DNA of 64,000 nucleotides from Fusobacterium varium (GTDB lineage Bacteria; Fusobacteriota; Fusobacteriia; Fusobacteriales; Fusobacteriaceae), in contig LR134390.1 in NCBI GenBank assembly GCA_900637705.1, forward strand, positions 2,542,001 to 2,606,000, in the 5' to 3' direction. Shown here piece after piece: positions 52,886 to 61,738 of this stretch (position 1 is its first letter; each line of letters begins with the position of its first letter). The position numbers were made by a program, and so were the translations under genes. The notes under the pieces were generated by a model. It saw nothing but the letters and a program-made list of their open reading frames with translations. It searched no databases and was not told the DNA's origin.

Positions 52886-52914
52886 TTGATTATCATGTTC
52901 ACTTGTGCTACAAT
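52886..52914 (+). promoter_or_regulatory. Likely promoter of glnN
   Basis: TTGATT (52886-52891) and TACAAT (52909-52914) with a 17-bp spacer and a TGc extended -10. It lies 140 bp before the glnN ATG; the long leader is AT-rich with no recognised riboswitch. Confidence 0.55.
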
Positions 52915-53053
52915 CATAAAATAAAAATTAATACAATAAATTCTATACTCCATATAAATTTGATTCTATATATACAACATATATAATTGTGTAGTAAACA
53001 CATATTTATAGAAAATATTTTTATCTTTTTTTTAAAGGGGAGGCGTTACAAAA

Positions 53054-55165
53054 ATGAACACTATGCTAGAAGTATTTGGTATCCATTATTTTTCCGAGCT
53101 TGAATTAAAGAGCAGAGTTCCTAGCTCAATATTCAAGAAATTTAAGTCTGTTCAACTTGGAGAGGCAGAAATGTCTTTAGAAGTAGCAGATATCATTGCC
53201 AGCGCCGTAAAAAGCTGGGCCACTGAGAAAGGTGCCACTCACTTCACACACTGGTTTCAACCACTTACTGAGTTAACTGCTGAAAAGCACGAATCATTCA
53301 TCTCTATCACTTCTGATGGGTCTATCATGTCTCAATTTTCTGGAAAAGATCTTATAAAAGGAGAAGCTGATACTTCTTCATTCCCAAATGGTGGACTTAG
53401 ATCTACTTTTGAAGCACGTGGATATACTGCTTGGGATACTAGTTCTCCAATGTTTCTAAAAGGAGAGGGTATATCTAAATCATTATATATTCCTACTGCT
53501 TTTGTTGGATACAATGGAGAAGCTCTTGATAAAAAAGTACCTCTTTTAAAATCTATAAAATCCGTTGAAGCACAAGCTTTAAGAATTCAAAGACTTCTTG
53601 GAGATGATAAAACTAAACACATTGATGTAACATTAGGTGCTGAACAAGAATATTTTCTAGTTGAAAAAGAATTCTGGGATAAACGTCTTGATCTTGCCCT
53701 TGCTGGAAGAACTCTTTTTGGTAATCTACCTCCAAAAGGTCAAGAAATGAACGATCACTATTATGGAACAATTAAAGAAAGAGTAGAATGCTTCATGGCC
53801 GAACTTGATGCTGAACTTTGGAAAGTTGGGGTTATGGCAAAAACTAAACATAATGAAGTTGCTCCTAACCAATTTGAACTTGCTCTTATGTTTACTTCTG
53901 CCAATGTAGCTGTAGACCAAAATCACATCACTATGGATATTATCAAAAAAGTGGCAAATAGACATCATCTTGCTGCTCTTCTTCACGAGAAACCTTTCCA
54001 AGGAGTAAATGGATCTGGAAAGCATTGCAACTGGTCGCTTGCAACTGATACAGGAATAAATCTTTTCAATCCTGATAATTTATCAAAAGATAATTTACAA
54101 TTCCTTCTTTATATAATGGCTGTAGTTGAAGGTATAGATAGATATGCAGATATCCTAAGAGCATGTACTGCCACTCCTGGAAATGATCACAGACTTGGAG
54201 GTCATGAAGCTCCTCCAGCTGTAATTTCAATATTCCTTGGTGAACAATTACAAGAACTTTTAGAAAATATAGGAAATAGCGAATTTAATGAATCTGCTGA
54301 TGGAGGTACTCTTGATATAGGAGTTCATATTCCTAAAATCGCAAAAGATCTTTCTGATAGAAATAGAACTTCTCCATTTGCATTCACAGGAAATAAATTT
54401 GAATTTAGAATGCCTGGATCAAGTGCATCTGCTTCTACACCAGTATTTATGATTAATACTATTGTCGCTGACATTTTAAAAGAATATGCAGATTACCTTG
54501 AAAAAACTGATCCTACAAAGCATATAAACAAATATATAATAAAACTTATTAAAGATAGATATCCTAAACATAAAAGAATCATATTCAATGGAAATGGATA
54601 TGAAAATAGTTGGATTGAGCAAGCAAAAGAACTTGGACTTTCAAACTTAAAAAATACTATAGAAGGAATTCCTGTATTTATAAGAGAAGAAACTATTAAT
54701 CTTTTTGAAAGAAATAAAGTCTTATCTAGAAATGAACTTTATTCAAGATTCAAAGTCTATAGTGAAAGATATAACAAACAAACAAATATAGAAATCTCTA
54801 CTGCTATAAGAATGGCAAGAAACGAAATATATCCATGTATTTCAAGATATATAACTAATATTTCTCAAATGATAAATAGTGTAAGAGAAGCTCTGGGTGA
54901 AGAACAATTCATTCAATATGATAAGGAACATTTAATTAAAGTAATAGGATATAAAAATCAACTTAAAGATACTATCACTGAATTAAACGAAGGATTAAAA
55001 ACAGCAGTTGCTATTCCAGATGAATATGAAAGAGCATGTTATTATAATAATGAACTTATACCTGTTCTTACTCGTATGAGAACTATTGTAGATGCACTTG
55101 AATTATTGGTGGAAAAATCTGTTTGGCCTATACCTACTTACTATGATTTATTATTCAGACTATAA
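53054..55165 (+). CDS. glnN: Glutamine synthetase type III (GlnN)
   Basis: GSIII makes glutamine from glutamate and ammonia with ATP; it is a dodecamer distinct from GSI. The 703-residue length is diagnostic. Visible blocks include FPNGGLRSTFEARGYTAWDTSSP (about 115), the ATP/glutamate region HNEVAPNQFELA (about 270), GSGKHCNWS (about 320), LGGHEAPPAVISIFLG (about 380) and ASASTPVFMIN (about 460). A GGGGAGG ribosome site precedes the ATG. It is monocistronic, ending in a strong terminator. Confidence 0.96.
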   Translation: MNTMLEVFGIHYFSELELKSRVPSSIFKKFKSVQLGEAEMSLEVADIIASAVKSWATEKGATHFTHWFQPLTELTAEKHESFISITSDGSIMSQFSGKDLIKGEADTSSFPNGGLRSTFEARGYTAWDTSSPMFLKGEGISKSLYIPTAFVGYNGEALDKKVPLLKSIKSVEAQALRIQRLLGDDKTKHIDVTLGAEQEYFLVEKEFWDKRLDLALAGRTLFGNLPPKGQEMNDHYYGTIKERVECFMAELDAELWKVGVMAKTKHNEVAPNQFELALMFTSANVAVDQNHITMDIIKKVANRHHLAALLHEKPFQGVNGSGKHCNWSLATDTGINLFNPDNLSKDNLQFLLYIMAVVEGIDRYADILRACTATPGNDHRLGGHEAPPAVISIFLGEQLQELLENIGNSEFNESADGGTLDIGVHIPKIAKDLSDRNRTSPFAFTGNKFEFRMPGSSASASTPVFMINTIVADILKEYADYLEKTDPTKHINKYIIKLIKDRYPKHKRIIFNGNGYENSWIEQAKELGLSNLKNTIEGIPVFIREETINLFERNKVLSRNELYSRFKVYSERYNKQTNIEISTAIRMARNEIYPCISRYITNISQMINSVREALGEEQFIQYDKEHLIKVIGYKNQLKDTITELNEGLKTAVAIPDEYERACYYNNELIPVLTRMRTIVDALELLVEKSVWPIPTYYDLLFRL

Positions 55166-55185
55166 AAATATACTTCTATAATTCT

Positions 55186-55235
55186 GAGGAATCTCTGAAA
55201 GTTCAGAACTTTCAAGGGATTCCTCTTGTTTTATT
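55186..55235 (+). terminator. Strong terminator after glnN
   Basis: GAGGAATC-TCTGAAAGT pairs with ACTTTCAAGGGATTCCTC around a 5-nt loop (55186-55225), followed by TTGTTTTATTTT. It is one of the strongest hairpins in the window. Confidence 0.88.
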
Positions 55236-55281
55236 TTGTATTTTCATGATAAAATATATCAAAAATATAAAGGGGTACAAA

Positions 55282-56009
55282 ATGAAAAAAATAGATTTCT
55301 TTATACTTACTTTTCTTTTTCTGTGTAGCATTATAGTCAAATCATCTTTTGGATTTAGATTTCTTTTTTTACTATATACTTCTTTAATAATATATAAAAA
55401 TATAGCTACTAGAGCTGAAAAAAATAGATTTTTTAAATTCTTAAAAAAAATCTGTAAACTTGGATACTATTTTTTATTCTTACCTTTATTTTTGTTGAAG
55501 TAATAATTTTAAAAGATATACTAGTCAATAGAAATAAAGACCCAAAAGTAAAATGCCTAATTGTTCTTGGGGCTGGACTAAAAGGAGATGTTCCATCAGA
55601 AGTATTAAAATATAGGTTAGATAAAGCTGTAGAATATTATAAAGAGAATCCTAACACAATATTTATCGTTTCTGGAGGCCAAGGAAAAGATGAATTGATA
55701 TCTGAAGCAGAAGCTATGGAGATATATCTTTCTAAAAGAGATATTCCTATCAAAAATATAATTAAAGAAGATAAGTCTACATCTACTTATGAAAATCTAA
55801 AGTTCTCTGATGAAATAATCAAACAAAAAGGGATAACTGGAGATATAGCTGTTATGTCCAATAGCTTTCATATGTACAGAGTAAAAATAATATCTGAAAA
55901 ATTAAATTTCCCTTTAAAAACTGTTTATGCAGAAACTCCAGCAATAGTCTTTCCCAATTATATGTTAAGAGAATATTTTGCTCTTCTTAATGAATATAGA
56001 AAAAATTAA
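55282..56009 (+). pseudogene. YdcF/SanA-like DUF218 membrane protein, split by a single-base frameshift
   Basis: The 5' frame (55282 to 55503) has two hydrophobic helices; the 3' frame continues as KCLIVLGAGLKGD, FIVSGGQGKDE, SEAEAME and NSFHMYR, the DUF218 signature. One extra T in the T5 run at 55489-55493 gives PLFFVEVIIL and a 242-residue product. DUF218 proteins sit in the envelope and are linked to cell-wall integrity (SanA) or unknown ligand binding (YdcF). The start MKKIDFF has a GGGG ribosome site. It is a real gene; the break is probably an error. Confidence 0.82.
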
Positions 56010-56095
56010 AATAATTTATAAAAAATATTCTGACATACTGCTGTCAAGCTTTAAATATTACAATGAAATATCTAAAATATACAGGAGGGATTAAA

Positions 56096-56362
56096 ATGAA
56101 TGAAAAATATTGCCAAAGCTGTGGAATGCCTATGGGAAATACTGATGAACTTTATGGAACTAATGCAGATGGTAAAAAAAATAGTGATTACTGCATCTAT
56201 TGTTTTGAAAATGGAAAATTCAAAGATGATGTCACTATGAATGAAATGATTGAATTTTGTGTTCCTCATATGGCTGAAGCACACCCTGAAATTACTGAAG
56301 AAAAAGCAAGACAGATGATGAAAGAATTTTTCCCACATCTAAAACGTTGGAAAAAAGACTAG
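56096..56362 (+). CDS. Zinc-ribbon domain protein
   Basis: The 88-residue protein has YCQSCGMPM at its start and YCIYCFENGKF, two CxxC pairs for a zinc ribbon, then an acidic helical region ending HLKRWKKD. This fits the putative zinc-ribbon family (PF12674-like) found in many anaerobes; function unknown. Start chosen at the ATG after ACAGGAGGGATTAAA; an in-frame start 11 codons earlier has no ribosome site. It is followed by a bidirectional terminator. Confidence 0.82.
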   Translation: MNEKYCQSCGMPMGNTDELYGTNADGKKNSDYCIYCFENGKFKDDVTMNEMIEFCVPHMAEAHPEITEEKARQMMKEFFPHLKRWKKD

Positions 56363-56368
56363 AAAATT

Positions 56369-56412
56369 AAATAGGTGACTTAAAACTAACATAATTTTTA
56401 GTCACCTATTTT
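56369..56412. terminator. Bidirectional terminator between the zinc-ribbon and hydrolase genes
   Basis: AAATAGGTGACT and AGTCACCTATTT are perfect 12-bp arms around a 20-nt loop, with a T-run on the plus strand and an A-run giving U on the minus strand. It ends both convergent genes. Confidence 0.85.
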
Positions 56413-56415
56413 TAA

Positions 56416-56937
56416 TTAAAATTCTATATTCTCAATATCTATTACTTGTGCAAAACGATTTTTCCAAATATTATTCATATAAAAATCATTCAAATCCATA
56501 GCACTAAACTTTCCATTATCACAAGTAGTTACTGTATCTTTGGGAATAATCAGCTCATATCCATATTCAAAAGCTGCTTTACAAGTAGCATCTATGCAAT
56601 ATTCTGTCTGCATTCCAGTCAATATAATTCTTTCAATATTCTTACTTTCAAGATATTCTTTCAATCCTGTTTTTCTTAAAGCACTGTTATAGATTTTTTC
56701 AAATATTTTTTCATTTTCAGCAGGTTGAAGTTTACTGTATATTTCCCACCCAGAAGTTCCATATTCAAGTTCACTGCCTTTCCCACTGTTATGTCTTACA
56801 AATATGACTTCTATCCCTTTTGTTCTGCATATTTTTATAAGAGAATTGATGTTGTCGGTTACTTTTTCAGCATCATGCATACCATACAAAATCAGAGCTG
56901 TCTGAACATCTACTACAAGTAATACTGTTTTCTTCAT
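56416..56937 (-). CDS. Cysteine hydrolase, isochorismatase family
   Basis: The 173-residue alpha/beta hydrolase has the catalytic Asp in LLVVDVQTALI (about 10), and the Cys in TGMQTEYCIDATCKAA (about 118-133), as in nicotinamidase/isochorismatase proteins. Lys of the triad is probably in KIYNSALRKTG (about 85). Substrate unknown: amides or N-carbamoyl compounds are possible. Start chosen at the ATG with AGGAGGGGAA; an earlier in-frame ATG 20 codons up has no such site. Monocistronic. Confidence 0.87.
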   Translation of the reverse strand: MKKTVLLVVDVQTALILYGMHDAEKVTDNINSLIKICRTKGIEVIFVRHNSGKGSELEYGTSGWEIYSKLQPAENEKIFEKIYNSALRKTGLKEYLESKNIERIILTGMQTEYCIDATCKAAFEYGYELIIPKDTVTTCDNGKFSAMDLNDFYMNNIWKNRFAQVIDIENIEF

Positions 56938-57014
56938 TTCCCCTCCTAAAAAATTAAAAATATAAAAAGACCAAATTATTTCCATATAGTATATCATAAT
57001 TTTTTAGAATTTAT

Positions 57015-57788
57015 TTATTTTTTATCTAAATTTTCTACATATTTCAAATAAAGGTTATTTATTATATAGTTTATTGCTATCTCTTGTATCAAAGGAGATT
57101 CAAATTCCTTGTATATTTTTGAAGATACCATTAAAAATATCTCCTTTGTATTTTTAGAATCTTTTTTAGATGTTATAAATATAGTATTTATTTTTTTCTC
57201 TCTTAAATATTTTTTTATTCTATTCATTTGAAAATTATTATTTGAAAAACTTATTATAAATGCCAAATCATTTTCTTCTATTTTTTTAACCTCTATATTT
57301 TGTGAAGAAGCTGCAAGTGGACATATAGTATTTTTCCCTAATCTCATAAACTTTTCGCTAGCATTTTGAGCCAATATATTTGAAAATGAAGTTCCAAAAA
57401 AATATATTTTTTTAGATTTCTTAATTAAATTTATTGCTTGATTATATATTATTTCATTATTTAGTTTTTCAGTTTCTAATAATGATTTATTAAGATCTAT
57501 GAAATAATTCTTCTTTTCATTTTTTCTATGAACTTCTTTTTCTTTAAGAAAACTATTGTATATTCTACATTCTTCCTTTAATGTTTTAAAATCACTGTCA
57601 TTTATTCTCTGACAAAATCTTGATATAGTAGATATTGAAGTATTACATTTTTTAGCAAACTCTTTTATTGACATCTCTGGGATAAAGTCATGATTTTCTA
57701 ATATATAACTAGCAATTACAACTTCTATACTGGGATACAAATCACTATTATCCCTACATTTTTTTAGATTTGAAAAAAATGAATACAT
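57015..57788 (-). CDS. MurR/RpiR-family regulator of the alpha-glucoside PTS operon
   Basis: The 257-residue protein has an HTH_6 domain (about 1-75, SIKEFAKKCNTSISTISRFCQR) and an SIS domain (about 110-235, KKIYFFGTSFSN, FIISFSNNNFQ). It is the last gene after the PTS permease and GH4 enzyme (23-bp gap), so it most likely controls that operon by sensing a phosphoglucoside. Binding site is probably the inverted repeat at 60805-60829. Confidence 0.87.
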   Translation of the reverse strand: MYSFFSNLKKCRDNSDLYPSIEVVIASYILENHDFIPEMSIKEFAKKCNTSISTISRFCQRINDSDFKTLKEECRIYNSFLKEKEVHRKNEKKNYFIDLNKSLLETEKLNNEIIYNQAINLIKKSKKIYFFGTSFSNILAQNASEKFMRLGKNTICPLAASSQNIEVKKIEENDLAFIISFSNNNFQMNRIKKYLREKKINTIFITSKKDSKNTKEIFLMVSSKIYKEFESPLIQEIAINYIINNLYLKYVENLDKK

Positions 57789-57811
57789 CTCAATACACCT
57801 CTGTAGTTTAT

Positions 57812-59371
57812 TTATTCATGTTTTAAAAATTCTCTAAGTTCTATTTTAAACAAATTAGCCTTATTACCATATATTATCTGAATTCCATTGTCAACAATTA
57901 TAGCTCCACTTGCTCCTAGTTGTTTTTCAAATATTTTTTGGTCTATTATTTTAGAATTATCTTTTAATGTAAGTCTTAATCTTGTAAAACAAGCATCAAC
58001 TTTTAAAATATTAGAATTTCCACCAACATTTTCTACTATCTTTTCAAGTATATCATTAGAAATAGTTTTAGTCGATACTATTTCTGTATCTTTATATTCC
58101 TCTTCTTCTCTCCCTGGAGTTTTAAGATTTCTTCTTTCAATATACAATTTAAACATATAATAGTAAATTATAAAATATACAGGTCCTACAAAAAGTAAGT
58201 TATACCAGTGAGAACCTTTATTTGAGTTTAAAATTCCATTAAAAACAAAAGAAAGAAATGGTCCTCCAAAACTTGATGGTCCTGGAATATTTATCTGTAA
58301 TATATATGTTATAACATAAGCCAATCCTGCTAAAAGTGCATGTAAGAAAAATAATATAGGTGAAATAAATAAAAATGAAAATTCCAGTGGTTCAGTAATT
58401 CCCATCAACGCACAAGGAAGAACAGCTGCCATCATTAAAGCTGCTACTTTCTTTTTATTTTTAGGCAATGCTGTTTTGTATATAGCCAATGCTGCTCCTG
58501 GCAGCCCAAACATTGCAAAAAGAACTTTTCCATTCATTACAAATCTTGTTATATTTACATCAAAATCTGCTGTTGGTGAACTTAACATTGCATTATATAT
58601 ATTTACTGCCCCTTCCACCATTCTTCCATCAATTTCTACAAGTCCACCCAACTGAGTAAAAAAGAAAGGAAGATAAATAAAATGGTGAAGCCCAAATGGA
58701 AGTAATAATCTTTCTGAAAGTCCATAAAGAAAAGCTCCCACTGCTCCTGTTGAATTGATAATCTCTGATGACTTTATTAACAACCCTTGAATAGGTGGAA
58801 AAATAAAAGCTAATATTATTCCAAGAATACTTGAAAAAATTATTGTCAATGCTGGTATAGACCTTGTCCCATTAAAAATTGATAAAATTGGTGGAAGCTG
58901 TATCTTATAAAATCTATTGTGTATAGCTGCTACTAAAAAACCTACTAATATACCTCCAAAAACTCCTGTATCTAAAGTTAATACTCCAAGCACTTGTTTC
59001 TGCCCTATTAAAAGACTTGCAGGATTAAGTTTGTGAGTATATATTAAAAAACTTCCTAAAATAGTATTCATAGTCATATAACCTAAAAATCCACTTAATG
59101 CTGCTGTTGCCTTCTCACTTTTTACAAATCCATATGATATACATATTGCAAATATTACTGGAATATTGTTATTTACAACATTTCCTGCATCTTTTAAAAT
59201 ATTAAACAGTAATCCAAGATATTTTAAAAACGGAAATATATCTGTTATTCTTGGGTTAGTAAATCCACTCCCAACTCCAACTAATATCCCTGCAATGGGT
59301 AATATAAGAACTGGAGCCATCAATACTTTTCCCAATTTTTGAAACTCACTAAATACTCTATTTTTATCCAT
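57812..59371 (-). CDS. PTS EIICB permease for an alpha-glucoside
   Basis: The 519-residue protein has a glucose/maltose-type EIIC domain (about 1-425, many membrane helices; FLGYMTMNTILGS, GITEPLEFSFLFISP) and a C-terminal EIIB domain (about 445-519) with the phosphocysteine in VDACFTRLRLTLKD. No EIIA domain is attached, so EIIA must come from elsewhere. Adjacent GH4 6-phospho-alpha-glucosidase points to maltose or another alpha-glucoside. MalB of F. mortiferum is the closest known model by arrangement. Confidence 0.92.
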   Translation of the reverse strand: MDKNRVFSEFQKLGKVLMAPVLILPIAGILVGVGSGFTNPRITDIFPFLKYLGLLFNILKDAGNVVNNNIPVIFAICISYGFVKSEKATAALSGFLGYMTMNTILGSFLIYTHKLNPASLLIGQKQVLGVLTLDTGVFGGILVGFLVAAIHNRFYKIQLPPILSIFNGTRSIPALTIIFSSILGIILAFIFPPIQGLLIKSSEIINSTGAVGAFLYGLSERLLLPFGLHHFIYLPFFFTQLGGLVEIDGRMVEGAVNIYNAMLSSPTADFDVNITRFVMNGKVLFAMFGLPGAALAIYKTALPKNKKKVAALMMAAVLPCALMGITEPLEFSFLFISPILFFLHALLAGLAYVITYILQINIPGPSSFGGPFLSFVFNGILNSNKGSHWYNLLFVGPVYFIIYYYMFKLYIERRNLKTPGREEEEYKDTEIVSTKTISNDILEKIVENVGGNSNILKVDACFTRLRLTLKDNSKIIDQKIFEKQLGASGAIIVDNGIQIIYGNKANLFKIELREFLKHE

Positions 59372-59390
59372 TATTCCTCCCCAAATATTT

Positions 59391-60734
59391 TTAATAAGAT
59401 TTTTTTTCTAATTTTGGCCAATATTCTCCATTCGCTTCTATTAAATCATCTAAAATAGCTTTTGCTATTGAAGTTGATGAAACTGTCTTATTTATCGCTA
59501 TAGCTTGAAGAGCTTTATCATAGGAATTTTCAAAATAAGCATCTACGGCTAACTTTTCTGATGATAATTGATTTTCTATCAATCCTTTATAAAATGATGA
59601 AATAGGTCTTCTAGCTACTGGTTCAGGACCCCAGCTTCTTAAATATGCCGGAACTTCTACCATTGCATCTGCTGGAAGATTTGGAATAGCTCCATTATTT
59701 TCTACAATAACTAAATATCTGTATCCTTTATTATATGCTATTGAGGCTGCTGCATCTACTATAAAATCTCCAAATACAGTAAATTCTTGTATAGGACTTT
59801 TATAATTATTAGGATCTACTAAAAATTTATTATATTCCTCTTCTAGCTCTTTTTCTCTTCCTTCTATTACCATGTCTGCTCTAGTGTGAGTCAAGTCCAT
59901 TTTTTTTACTACATCTGATGAATATAAATAATATTGTAAATAACTATTAGGAAGATATTCTGGATAATCTTTTACAATTTCGGCATATTGTTTCCAAGTT
60001 TTTTGCCAATCTTTATCTTTGTGATGTCTATCACTACAAGCTTCCATTCCTGTTGCTATTATTTTTTCTCTCAATTCTGGCAATCTATCTTTTCCTGTTT
60101 GATCATACAATGCTGTAAACCACCCAAAATGATTTAGTCCAAAATATTCTGGATCCAATTCTGTCCAATCACTCAATCCTAACATTTTACTGTAAGAAAG
60201 AAGTATTGCTACTGGCATATCACATATATTTAATATTCTTTCATTATTAAATTTTCTTCTTGTTGCTTCTGCTACTACAGCAGCTGGGTTTGAATAATTA
60301 AGTATCCAGCAGTCAGGTGAATATTTTTTAGCCTCTTCTATTATTTTTATAACTCCAGGAATTGATCTTATTCCATAGGAAATTGATCCCCCAGGTCCAC
60401 AAGTTTCCTGACCTATAACTCCATATTTTAAAGGTATTTTTTCATCATACCTTCTCATTTCTAGTCCACCTTGTCTTATTTGAGCAAAAACAAAATCTAC
60501 TCCTGTAAAAGCCTCAGCATAGTCTAATGTAGCTATAACTTCTAATTCTTTATCATAATTATCCTTTATAAATTGAGTCATTATAGCTTTTACTCTATTT
60601 AATCTGCCTTCATCTATATCAAATAAAATTAATTTTTTTAAAGGAAGTACGTCTTTCTTTTGAATTAAACTTTGAATTATCCCTGGAGTATGAGTACTTC
60701 CAGCTCCTGCTATTACAACTGTATTTTTTTTCAT
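59391..60734 (-). CDS. 6-phospho-alpha-glucosidase, GH4 family (MalH-like)
   Basis: GH4 enzymes hydrolyse 6-phosphoglucosides with NAD and a divalent metal. The NAD motif is VIAGAGSTHTPGI; the metal cysteine block is ICDMP (about residue 170), and LNHFGW gives the metal histidine (about 201). CDMP, not CNVP, is the pattern of 6-phospho-alpha-glucosidases. Length 447 fits. First gene of the operon with the PTS permease, 20 bp upstream. Expected products are glucose-6-phosphate and a sugar. Confidence 0.92.
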   Translation of the reverse strand: MKKNTVVIAGAGSTHTPGIIQSLIQKKDVLPLKKLILFDIDEGRLNRVKAIMTQFIKDNYDKELEVIATLDYAEAFTGVDFVFAQIRQGGLEMRRYDEKIPLKYGVIGQETCGPGGSISYGIRSIPGVIKIIEEAKKYSPDCWILNYSNPAAVVAEATRRKFNNERILNICDMPVAILLSYSKMLGLSDWTELDPEYFGLNHFGWFTALYDQTGKDRLPELREKIIATGMEACSDRHHKDKDWQKTWKQYAEIVKDYPEYLPNSYLQYYLYSSDVVKKMDLTHTRADMVIEGREKELEEEYNKFLVDPNNYKSPIQEFTVFGDFIVDAAASIAYNKGYRYLVIVENNGAIPNLPADAMVEVPAYLRSWGPEPVARRPISSFYKGLIENQLSSEKLAVDAYFENSYDKALQAIAINKTVSSTSIAKAILDDLIEANGEYWPKLEKKSY

Positions 60735-60765
60735 TTTTTCTCTCCTTTTTTAATATAGTCCCTTC

Positions 60766-60771
60766 ATTATA
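60766..60771 (-). promoter_or_regulatory. -10 box of the alpha-glucoside operon
   Basis: Minus-strand TATAAT lies 32 bp before the GH4 ATG. The -35 region is weak, in line with need for an activator or other control. Confidence 0.5.
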
Positions 60772-60804
60772 AGCAAAGTATAGCATAATAAAATTTTTAA
60801 AATT

Positions 60805-60829
60805 AAAATTTTCATTTTTTGAAAATTTT
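60805..60829. promoter_or_regulatory. Perfect inverted repeat upstream of the alpha-glucoside operon, candidate operator
   Basis: AAAATTTTCA-N5-TGAAAATTTT is a perfect 10-bp inverted repeat about 35 bp upstream of the -10 box. Such spacing suits the RpiR-type regulator encoded at the end of this operon. AT-rich symmetry can arise by chance here, but ten perfect pairs is unusual. Confidence 0.5.
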
Positions 60830-60880
60830 ATTTATTCTTTTAGCTTAAATTTAGTTTTTTATATATTTTTAAGAAATAAA

Positions 60881-60928
60881 AAATACCTTTCTGATATGAA
60901 AAATTTTTTCTCATTCAGAAAGGTATTT
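60881..60928 (-). terminator. Terminator of the met transporter operon
   Basis: AAATACCTTTCTGA (60881-60894) pairs perfectly with TCAGAAAGGTATTT (60915-60928). It lies 11 bp after the stop of the last metQ gene; T-runs on either side allow both directions. Confidence 0.82.
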
Positions 60929-60938
60929 ATATTTTTTA

Positions 60939-61706
60939 TTAAAACACAGGCACAAATCCACCTTTAAAAGTTTCATTAATATAGTTTCTTACTTTTTCAC
61001 TTTGGAAACATTTTACAAAAGTTTTTATATCTTCTCTGTTTTCATCCCCTGCTCTTACAGCTATAATATTTATATATGGAGAATCTTTATCCTCAAGAAG
61101 AATACTATCTTTAGTAGGGTAAAATCCTGCATTAAGTGCATATCCCCCATTAATAATAGCTGCATCTACATCATCTATCACTCTTGGAAGCTGTGCTGCT
61201 TCTAATTGTCTAAATTTTATTTTCTTTGGATTTTCTACAATATCAAATGCAGTAGCATGAAGATCTGTAGGGTCTTTAAGTTTTATTAATCCTATTCTAT
61301 GAAAAAGTAAAAGAGCTCTCCCACTGTTTGTAGGGTCATTTGGTATAGCTATTGTAGCTTTATCTGGAAGTTCTTCCACTGATTTATATTTTTTAGAATA
61401 CAGCCCTAAAGGTGCTATATATGTCACTCCTGCTGAAACAAGATCAAGATTTCTGTCTTTTTTAAATTGCTCTAAATATGGAAGATGTTGAAAAGAATTC
61501 AAATCAATATCTCCTTCTGCAAGTGCTATATTTGGTGTCACATAATCATTCATCTCAACTATTTGAAGTTCTATTCCTTCAGCTTTTAAATCATCTTTTA
61601 TGAGCTCCATAATTTCTGCCCCTGGATAAGAAGTGGTTCCTATTTTTAAAGTTTTTCCAAAACACAATGTTGTCAATAATATAAAAAGTATAAATATTTT
61701 TTTCAT
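60939..61706 (-). CDS. MetQ/NlpA-family substrate-binding protein, copy 2 (distal)
   Basis: This 255-residue NlpA-family protein has a signal with LTTLCFGK (Cys about 15), compatible with lipidation although the lipobox is weak. Family blocks are GTTSYPGAEIMELIKDD, NDYVTPNIALAEGDIDLNSFQH, PLGLYSKKY, ATIAIPNDPTNSGRALLLF and INGGYALNAGF. It probably delivers methionine or a related amino acid to MetNI. Close paralogue of the next upstream gene, 32 bp away: a tandem duplication. The binding-site differences suggest different ligands. Confidence 0.88.
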   Translation of the reverse strand: MKKIFILFILLTTLCFGKTLKIGTTSYPGAEIMELIKDDLKAEGIELQIVEMNDYVTPNIALAEGDIDLNSFQHLPYLEQFKKDRNLDLVSAGVTYIAPLGLYSKKYKSVEELPDKATIAIPNDPTNSGRALLLFHRIGLIKLKDPTDLHATAFDIVENPKKIKFRQLEAAQLPRVIDDVDAAIINGGYALNAGFYPTKDSILLEDKDSPYINIIAVRAGDENREDIKTFVKCFQSEKVRNYINETFKGGFVPVF

Positions 61707-61738
61707 CTCTCAGCTCCCCTTATCAATTATGTATTTTA

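Noticed and set aside
60805-60829. CcpA cre site or CRP site in front of malH-like gene
   Set aside because: The repeat is A/T symmetric and does not match the cre or CRP consensus; kept only as a candidate RpiR operator.
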